This document shows, piece by piece, positions 57,601-64,000 of a stretch of 64,000 nt of DNA. A program made the position numbers and the translations under genes. Origin of the DNA: Maea johnstoni (lineage: Eukaryota > Annelida > Polychaeta > Spionida > Magelonidae); the NCBI GenBank assembly GCA_963942565.1, contig OZ012685.1, positions 23,030,634 through 23,094,633 of the forward strand, given 5' to 3'. Each line of letters starts with the position of its first letter. Within the stretch, counting starts at the first letter, position 1. The notes below the pieces were generated by a model. It did not search any database. It worked only from the letters and a program-made list of their open reading frames with translations, and was not told the DNA's origin.

Positions 57601-60600
57601 AAGAATTCTCATTGGTAGAGAATAAGAGAATAGAAATGGATGACTGCACAGATTAATATTTAACTATATTATGTAAAACCGTAAACCTATTAGAGCTTGC
57701 ATTGGCCAAAAGCAGTCTGACAGTTGTGGTGATATATTTAAGGTGAAAATTTATAATAGTTTATATATGATTCAGGTAGAATGTCACCGACATATCTCCT
57801 TCAAATATCTTGTAAAATCATTTTACTTCCCAAGTTTTTGTCAAACATATCAAAGACTCAGTTGTAAATCTAGAGGAGATTCTAAGAATAAATGGGTTAA
57901 TCAGCTAGTTGATTAACCCATTTCAAATAAAATAAAAAAGCAGAAAACTGAGAAACATAGTGGTGTATATGTGGAGTGAATTCAAGCTAATAACAGTGAA
58001 ACAATATATGTTTTGCACACCGCACCAAAGCTTCCAAACCTAATACACAGGCATTTTCAAATCCCTGTCTCCATATCTCTGATATAAACTGTTAATAAGA
58101 GAGGTATATTGTGAAAAATTATTGGACAATGGGTGGTTAGTCCTGCTGGATTGAATTTCAGAAATTCAAATTGCTTCAAAATATTACTTTAGTTGATCAG
58201 TTTAAAGTTCAGTGTGCACTCCAGATGCAAAAGGTTTAATCTCTGTTTGCGGTGTACTTGACACTGGATAATTTTCTAATCAACACTTCGAAAACAAGCT
58301 GTACATTAGATATTCCTTACCTGATTATCACATCATTTATCTTAAAACAAGTCTCAAGGATCCCCTGGGTCCGCACTCTGGCACGTAACACATCAGTCGT
58401 GGAGGGAGTGAACTTCTCCCCACAAATCCTCTCCATGTTTTCAAAATAACTAGAGTCACAAAAAAAACAGAATTTTAATATCGATACAAATAAAATATCA
58501 ACATAAATTGAGAAAATTTAATATATACCTTTATAGAAAGTTGCTCTTTATCTATGTATATATGGAAATATATCCATAAATGGAATAAGGATTTTTTTTA
58601 ATGAACTGCTTCTGGTGGTATATAGTAATGTATACATAAAATTGAATTTAGTAACCAAGCTGTACTGAATATATTCAAATTGACTTTGTATATCAAAATT
58701 TAACAAAAATGAAATATCAAAATATGTTTCTAATCAAAGTGGTGCTCTTTGGAGATGACCCCATTTAAAGACGAAACTGAAAGGCTGAAATACACCATAA
58801 TTCATAGTCAGTCCACATGCAGATACTTACTATATGGCTGAGTCATTGAGTTCATACTCAAAGCCTCTAGATACTGCTAGCCTCACTCCTGCATCACGCC
58901 ACAGACTGAAGAGAGCACTGCCGATGAATGGTAGCATCATCTTCTCTTCATCATAACACCTCTGACAAGCTAGTAGTGTCTGGGCATGTAACTGAAACAA
59001 AGACAAGCAGTACACTATGACATGAAAGACATCCAAACCAAAAGTACCAAACCTCTTAGGAGTGATTTTAATCTCAATTTAATTAGTATGAATATTTCAT
59101 TCTTTTTTGTTTACTTTTTTTAAACTTTAACCATAAGTTAAATAAGATTTCCTTTGGAATTGTTTTGTGCATGATATGATGAGTTTAACACATTAATACT
59201 TACAGCAGCCAAAACAGCCTGAGGATTTTGGCGAAATCTTTTAGCCAGCATATTTGGCAAAGATATTTGAAGGGGAAATATTCATCAGCACATTACCAAC
59301 AACTCTCCTTCAAATACTTTCTAAAAGGATTCTTAATTTTTAAGTTATTGTCGAAAATATCAAAGACCTAGATGTCAATTTCAAAAGTAACTCTTAAGCA
59401 TTAATGGGTTAAGAAAATCACTTCAGAATAAAGCAGAGAATCATAATTCAAGAAGAGTCTTTAGAATTAAGGATTTCTTTAAGACCCCCCCCCCCCCCCC
59501 CCCCCCTACCAAATTTCTAAAATGAAGCAGTTCTCAGGTATATCATAAAACATGGTTACATTGAAAAGTGCAACTTACCCTATTCTTTGGATTTTCTAAG
59601 TTGATCCTCAAGCGCAACATGCCATTCAAGACAAATTTCATGGAGGCCAGCAAATTCTCCAAAATTGTAGGCTGTAAATATAAAGGAGCATAGGTGACAT
59701 AAAATAATTTATAAATAAAGATGACCAAACTAAGATGTTACCAGATATAATATTCTATATCATATTCATATACTGCAAATTTGGTCAAAACTATGTTATT
59801 ACCTTGAAGCTTTCAAGTTCATCTGATGTGAAGCCATCTGAATGGATTATTTTCATTTGCTTGACCAATGTGCTCTTTCCACTTTCCCCAGCTCCTGAAA
59901 TACATGAAAAGTGTGGACCATTAAAGCATCATCATATGACCTAAATCAACACACTGATATATAACAATCCTGTGATCCTGGTCCCGGCTGTATTTGTTTG
60001 TTAGTCAACATGTAGGTTGAATCGTGTACAGGAAGTTCTGAATGGTGCCCATAGCAGCGTGCAACATAACCACTTGCCCCGTCGCAAGTTGCAAGTGAAT
60101 TCGGCAAAAAGCAGCAATGGTCAGAGTCCAATCTCACCTTTGTTTCACAGAGAGGCGTGGCAAGTGGAAGTGCGGGTGGGGCTAGTAAACTTTAGTGGCA
60201 GCTTAGCTAGGATCTTGGTGCCCAAAAATGGCATTTTTTTAATTTTGGGGCATCCTATTTCTCAAGGGGGACCACAATTTACTCAGATTACAACCATAAA
60301 AATGGATCTACCTATTGAAATAAGGCATAATATCCTTACACTATGTCATATGAATTGTTTTGAGGTTGAAACACTTCAGCTATATGCTTGAAATTGACAT
60401 ATTAAGTAGTGCTGAGACTCGGCCCAAAAAATGAACTCCAGCGCTCAACAAATCTAGCGACTAAAACTTGAGTCAATATCGAGTTTTACGGCCACATTGA
60501 CAAGATCTTAAGGTGAATGACACCAAAATGGCATTTAAAAATCAGATTCAACCTGCCCTACCATAGTTTTACTAGCTTTAAATGCTTATATTTGACTCTG

Positions 60601-61942
60601 TATTTTGGGGGGGCAGTTCATTTATGCAAATACCAGAAGACAGTCAGAAGTTCCACTTCTTCGGTTAGTACATAGCAGCTAATATGGCCCCACCTCATAA
60701 AACCTGGTTCATGGCATCCTACCATTGATTTACCATCATTGGTCTTGGCACCACATACACATACAACTGACGCTATCCTGGCCTACCTCGACAAAGCAGT
60801 TTTGGGTGATGGTTCCTTTTGAGCAAGTGGAACTTGTGAACTAAGGTTCCACCAACGTGTGGACCCATCAGAGAGGTAACACCAATCTTGTGTCCAGGTT
60901 CCACGAAAGGCCCGTGGAACCTTCATGAAGGTTCCTAACTGGGTCCCTTTGGTATACTTGGGTATATGGATGCGTGCTGCTTTGTTAGTTTTGGTAATTC
61001 CTGTATCTGACCACTTAAAACTGTACATAATTTAATTGCCAGAAAATGTTTTTAGACGTTGGGTGCCATGATGAATTCACCTATCATTGACTTGTAGCGA
61101 GATCTTGTAAGCGCTTTTGATTTCTTATTACCATTTGAATGAAGTGAGTCTGAACTCTCGCTTTTATCTCACGTGAAAGATGATGCAGCATCCAATATGG
61201 CTGGCAGGGTCTTGTAAACAAATTACTTAGAGGATTCCTTAAACTACTGCCATATTATGAGTGAGTAATCAAAATATAAACATTGCGGCATGCTTTGCTA
61301 GTTCACAATTATCATCCTAGTGCAGTCAGGTTTGGGTACTTGAAGGCGTAATTCGGGAAGATCGATTTTTAACATTGTAAGATATAAGGAGGTCCCCAGA
61401 CTCCAATATACCAAATAGCATTGAATATATTATAAAATGAGTATTAGAGTCGGCCCTGGCTAGTCCCAGGTTTATTAGTTTTAGCATGAAATAGGGTAGG
61501 TAGGTAAGAAAGGCTGAGCTACCGCTTTGGCTTCCAGGCTCAACCCACTACAGGGGAGCTACCGAGTGGTCCCTTTTCCCAGGTCTCTATAGATACCTGT
61601 TGTGTCCCCCGACCTAGGGGTGGTGGCGCCCTACTCCCCATCGGGGCATCCCCCGTTCAGTAGTTAGGAAAGCCCCTCTAACATACATAAACTTTAGTCA
61701 TAATCCCCCAAGCATTTATTCCATCACAATGAACACATGATTCTTGATGACTTTGACTCCATTTGAACAGGTGTTTGTTAGTAGTATAAACAAATGTAGG
61801 AAGTAGATAGTAACTCACCCAGGAGGAGGAGTCTGACAACATTCCTTTCCTCCTTCCAGACATCCTGCAACTCCTTGTCTATGTCCTCACTGCGGGCACG
61901 AGCAATGCGTTCATCTTTGTCTACACTCAAGCACACACCCAT
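54469..61942 (-). CDS. GNAV1: Heterotrimeric G-protein alpha subunit, probable Gv class, complete (358 aa, nine coding exons)
   Basis: Exons on the minus strand: 61942-61819, 59894-59803, 59671-59579, 58991-58831, 58449-58321, 56716-56587, 55851-55780, 55126-55039 and 54656-54469; 1077 nt with TGA. MGVCLS at the start gives Gly2 for myristoylation and Cys4 for palmitoylation. P-loop GAGESGKST (42-50), helical domain (about 65-175), switch [11 protein letters not shown] with R181 and T184, switch [14 protein letters not shown] with Q207, NKLD (272-275) and TATDT (329-333) are intact, so GTP binding and hydrolysis should work. The C-terminus NLEAAMLM has no cysteine at -4, so it is not a typical pertussis-toxin substrate. 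The GRHLRYY...[13 protein letters not shown] insert region and the C-terminus resemble fish and invertebrate Gv, not Gi/o, Gq, Gs or G12/13. The class call is from memory of the family and is less certain than the G-alpha call. Confidence 0.93.
55039..55126 (-). CDS. GNAV1: G-alpha coding exon 8 (NKxD)
   Basis: Encodes [20 protein letters not shown] and [13 protein letters not shown] reads the guanine base. The acceptor is TATTTCAG and the donor GTAAAT. Confidence 0.94.
55400..55703. mobile_element. hAT-like MITE in G-alpha intron 7, 304 bp
   Basis: Starts CAGGGGCTTAGCCACCTATG and ends in CATAATCTTAGCCAGGATTT when reversed, with GGACACCC words inside. The flanks are CTTCCCGA (55392-55399) and CTTCCCGT (55704-55711), one mismatch. 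Confidence 0.83.
55780..55851 (-). CDS. GNAV1: G-alpha coding exon 7
   Basis: Encodes 24 residues, [20 protein letters not shown] then DTSI, equivalent to NRMHESMKLFDSICNNKWF in Gi. Phase 0 at both ends. Confidence 0.94.
56060..56320. repeat. Tandem repeat, about 85-bp unit, in G-alpha intron 6
   Basis: Units hold AAAGACTGAACATGGCTTCT, ATCAATCAGGATGATAAAA and TCTGTAACTTTAACCATA. About three to four copies, continuing more weakly towards 56480. Confidence 0.75.
56587..56716 (-). CDS. GNAV1: G-alpha coding exon 6 (switch II)
   Basis: Encodes [20 protein letters not shown] and [21 protein letters not shown] hAT-like MITE begins 33 bp upstream of its 3' splice site. Confidence 0.95.
56749..57089 (-). 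mobile_element. hAT-like MITE in G-alpha intron 5, with a duplicated left end
   Basis: The left end CATAGTCTTAGCCAGCAG occurs twice, at 56749 and 56776, as a 27-bp tandem copy. The right end in reverse begins CTTAGCCAGGATTTAGAAAC. It is close in sequence to the copies at 4704 and 7381. No clean target duplication was seen. Confidence 0.75.
57128..57558. mobile_element. TTAA-flanked family G repeat, extended (possibly two merged copies)
   Basis: Starts TTAACCCATCAATGGGCACA and ends CCGAATGGGTTAA, 431 bp, twice the usual length. It lies in G-alpha intron 5. Confidence 0.5.
57682..57900. mobile_element. TTAA-type MITE, family G copy
   Basis: Begins AACCTATTAGAGCTTGCATT and ends AAGAATAAATGGGTTAA. 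TCTCCTTCAAATATCTTGT and CAAGTTTTTGTCAAACATAT match other G copies. Confidence 0.65.
58321..58449 (-). CDS. GNAV1: G-alpha coding exon 5 (switch I)
   Basis: Encodes [20 protein letters not shown] then [13 protein letters not shown]. It contains the catalytic Arg and the Mg-binding Thr. The acceptor is CTCTAG and the donor GTAAGG. Confidence 0.94.
58831..58991 (-). CDS. GNAV1: G-alpha coding exon 4
   Basis: Encodes helical-domain residues including [20 protein letters not shown] and [11 protein letters not shown]. The LW-D-GV and LNDSA features are typical of G-alpha. Confidence 0.93.
59185..59413. mobile_element. TTAA-flanked MITE, family G copy
   Basis: Starts TTAACACATTAATACTTACA and ends CTTAAGCATTAATGGGTTAA. 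The internal ACCAACAACTCTCCTTCAAA is shared with other copies. It lies in G-alpha intron 3. Confidence 0.75.
59486..59506. repeat. Poly(C) run, 21 bases, near G-alpha exon 3
   Basis: A C homopolymer 73 bp below the donor of G-alpha exon 3. On the transcript it is a G run and could fold as a G-rich structure. Similar runs occur at 17791 and 50830. Confidence 0.9.
59579..59671 (-). CDS. GNAV1: G-alpha coding exon 3
   Basis: Encodes 31 helical-domain residues, [20 protein letters not shown] and onward, phase 0 at both ends. The acceptor is TTTACAG and the donor GTAAGT. Confidence 0.9.
59803..59894 (-). CDS. GNAV1: G-alpha coding exon 2 (P-loop)
   Basis: Encodes [20 protein letters not shown] and the first helical-domain residues. 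It has a standard acceptor (TTTCAG) and donor (GTAATA). Confidence 0.95.
60193..60407 (+). mobile_element. Eroded hAT-like MITE ('TTAGCCAGGATTT' family)
   Basis: CAGCTTAGCTAGGATCTTGG at the left, then CTCAAGGGGGACCACAAT and TATGCTTGAAATTGACAT, as in the copies at 25065 and 7381. The right end is missing. Confidence 0.65.
61440..61680. other. Unexplained GC-rich block in G-alpha intron 1
   Basis: Contains GGCTGAGCTACCGCTTTGGC, CAGGGGAGCTACCGAGTGG and GGGGTGGTGGCGCCCTACTC. It is far richer in GC than the rest of the intron, and GAGCTACCG occurs twice about 48 bp apart. No coding frame or tRNA-like fold is evident. It could be part of a retroposed RNA or a regulatory block. Confidence 0.3.
61819..61942 (-). 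CDS. GNAV1: G-alpha coding exon 1
   Basis: Encodes [20 protein letters not shown] through the start of beta strand 1 (VVRLLLLG). The ATG at 61942-61940 gives the lipidation signal. The donor is GTGAGT. Confidence 0.92.
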
Positions 61943-62380
61943 AACTGCCCCATTCTACCATCAAGACACAGCATCTACTGTTTGGGACACCTAGCAACTC
62001 CTCTGCCTGGAGAAGTTTCCCATTATTTTGAAATGACAGGAAAAGTGGGCTGGTGCGCCCAAGCTAAAAATCGTGACTTCCACCTAGATTTATCAAGCTC
62101 AGGGAGGTGATTTACGTTAGATTATATTGCATTCAGAACTATTTCTTTAGCAGGGACACGTTCATGTCAACCTCAGCATGGTAATAAGGCGGGGAAAGGC
62201 ACTTATCCGTGTTTAATGTACATATTTTCAGCTTGTCCACTTGTTTTTGAACCTGCTGGGCTGTGACCTCAAACGAGGCTTTGACCTAATTATCTTTATT
62301 ACCTCCAAACTACTAAGAGTGAAGCAGAGGGCGCCACTAAGATCGACTAACTGGTATGATGGACCAGGTGTGAAAGAGAA
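61943..62380. promoter_or_regulatory. GNAV1: Upstream region of G-alpha (promoter expected here)
   Basis: The 5' UTR and core promoter of the minus-strand gene should lie here unless a noncoding first exon is further away. No TATA or Inr can be assigned. A CTCF-like AGAGGGCGC is at about 62326-62334. Confidence 0.3.
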
Positions 62381-62760
62381 AAAAATAATTTCAAAACGAC
62401 CGTCTTTAATACGATGGAGCAAGTGTGAAAGAGCAACAATAACTTTTTATTTTCACAACCGAATTTTGGGGGGGATTTTTTTTTGAAACTCTATTTTCAC
62501 CGGGGGGGGGGGGGAGAAAATAAAATAAAAACTTTATTTTCACGGCCGTTTTATCATTATTATTTTTTTGGGGGGGGGGGGGGGGGGGGAAGAAAAGGAA
62601 AAATAAATATATTTTCACTCACGTTTTTTGAGAGAGAAAATAAAAAAATATTTATTTTCACTGCCGTTTTGGGAGAGAGAAAATATAAATAAAAAATTTC
62701 ACGCCCATTTTTTTCGGAGAGAGAAAATAAAACTTCATTTTTACAAGACCACTCTTGAGA
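62380..62760. repeat. Diverged tandem repeat with TTTATTTTCAC, CCGTTTT and G runs
   Basis: About six units of 50-70 bp built from GAGAGAAAATAAA, TTTATTTTCAC, a GCCGTTTT-like word and G runs of 10-19 bases. Frames through it are low-complexity artefacts. Inverted units recur at 63900-64000. Confidence 0.8.
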
Positions 62761-62787
62761 AGGAAGGAAAATATACTTCAAACAGCT

Positions 62788-62930
62788 CAACATGCAACAA
62801 TATCACTAGGCCGGAGCAATTTGTATCAACAGTTTTTTTTCCTCACAAGTGCAACAATGTCACAGTATCAGGCCGGAATAACTTGTATCAACAGTATTTC
62901 CCAAAAGTACAACAATCGCACAAGACCAAA
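62788..62930. repeat. About 60-bp tandem duplication
   Basis: GCAACAATATCACTAGGCCGG and GCAACAATGTCACAGTATCAGGCCGG (as shorter words) are each followed by TTGTATCAACAGT. A partial third unit starts at ACAACAATCGCACAAG. Confidence 0.75.
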
Positions 62931-63704
62931 TGACAAATACGGCAAATGAATGGCCTTTAGAGACAAAAAACTGTGTTGCCTTAAAAGAAATTATTTGTCT
63001 TTGAAAACAATTTGTTTGCCTTTAAAGGTAAATAAATTGTCAGGGACAAATAGTGCTTTTCTGCAATAACGGCTTTCCACATCCATCCCTATCAACTTAC
63101 TTAAGTCCATTCGGATACCTTGGCTATGGGTATATACAGGTAAACCAAATGGATACCATTTTGTAGCTTGTTGCAATAGTAATATGTCGACATCATTTTC
63201 CCACGCAGTGTGAGTACACCAAGAACGATAATTTTGATTTTTAACTCTCTGCATTACTCTTGTTCGCTACCCTAGCACTAAACACTATTTTCTGCATGTT
63301 ATAACAGCCATTAAGACCCCGCCAGGCAACTGTGTTGAAAACCCCGAAGCTCTGGCATCTGATGCATATCGGCTGCAAGATGCGTCAGAAACAACTCCGC
63401 CTTGAGTTATCAAACACAGCTACCTGTCTCAATCTTAATCTTAATCCCTGTAGTTAAGTTAAAGAAATGTGGCAAGTCATCCGTCCTTCCCATTCCGCAA
63501 CTGAATGGCATATAAACCAATCTTTGAATACTCGGATCATAAATGAAAGCACTTTTCTGCAAAACCCACATACTGTCTTATGAGCAGATTACACCCTTTG
63601 CAACATCTGTAAACATTTTTTCTTTATCCTTCAAAATACGATAAGGCGAGACATGGTTGAGATAGTGAAGGAACAGGTGCCATATTAGACACGCTCAACC
63701 TACA

Positions 63705-63831
<127 letters not shown>

Positions 63832-63894
63832 CTCCCTTTTGCCAGGAAAATGAGACCGGCAACCAGTCATTGCCTGAAATAATTTTTCCTTCTT

Positions 63895-64000
63895 TCTCTA
63901 GAGCTGTCGGGAAAAATAAAGTTTCATTTTCTCTCCCCCAAAGACGGTCGTGAAAATAAGGTCTTTAATTTTCAACCCCCAAAGGTGGTGAAAACAAAAA
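63895..64000. repeat. Inverted units of the 62380-62760 repeat, cut by the window edge
   Basis: TTTCATTTTCTCTCCCCCAA and GACGGTCGTGAAAATAAGG are reverse complements of the TTATTTTCACGGCCG / GGGAGAGAAAATAAA words to the left. The element may continue past the edge. Confidence 0.6.

Larger units (their letters stand above)
59895..61818. other. G-alpha intron 1 (1.9 kb)
   Basis: Contains an eroded MITE (60193-60407), an unexplained GC-rich block (61440-61680), and otherwise unique AT-rich DNA. Frames in it show no conserved motif. Confidence 0.7.

Noticed and set aside
60525-61090. Possible inverted-end element in G-alpha intron 1
   Set aside because: AAGATCT and AGGTGAAT words occur at both sides in inverse order, but the match is too short and irregular and no target duplication was found.

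Overview
This is a 64-kb piece of an AT-rich, intron-rich, repeat-dense animal nuclear genome. It carries three recognisable protein genes. (1) The 5' half of ZNF598, minus strand, 1-5871, runs off the left edge. (2) A complete synaptogyrin gene lies on the plus strand, 6236-40728, with four coding exons spread over 34 kb. (3) A complete heterotrimeric G-protein alpha subunit lies on the minus strand, 54469-61942, with nine coding exons and 358 residues. Its sequence looks most like the fifth (Gv, 'gnav') class. A Gv-class subunit, a tRNA-derived SINE and many short DNA-transposon derivatives fit a marine invertebrate, most likely a deuterostome such as an echinoderm. The species cannot be named from the sequence alone.

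Layout. ZNF598 and synaptogyrin are divergent, with start codons 364 bp apart, and share a compact intergenic region holding a perfect CRE palindrome (TGACGTCA). Synaptogyrin introns 1 (10.9 kb) and 3 (22 kb) hold most of the window's repeats. From 41.8 to 54 kb there is no convincing gene: it holds TTAA-flanked MITEs, AT microsatellites and a 32-unit, 48-bp minisatellite. The G-alpha gene is convergent with synaptogyrin. To its right, 62.4-64 kb is a low-complexity region of A/T-rich, G-run-bearing repeats that recur inverted at the edge.

Mobile-element landscape. No autonomous transposase, reverse transcriptase or virus-like element was recognised. Short non-autonomous DNA elements dominate. 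Two TTAA-flanked MITE families (about 8 and 9 copies) are piggyBac-like. Several hAT-like families have 8-bp target duplications (exact at 21.9, 25.1, 33.0 and 52.0 kb). There are TA-flanked elements, a 1.6-kb TTAA-flanked insertion with a related empty site 0.5 kb away, and a 4.1-kb palindromic foldback element (25.8-29.9 kb) whose arms are themselves tandem arrays.

The three proteins do not form one pathway. ZNF598 is the ribosome-collision ubiquitin ligase, synaptogyrin is a four-pass vesicle protein, and the G-alpha relays GPCR signals. The points most worth following are the ZNF598-synaptogyrin linkage (their orthologues ZNF598 and SYNGR3 are also neighbours in human), the Gv gene, the foldback element, the higher-order minisatellite, and a tandem array that repeats a CTCF-like core motif.
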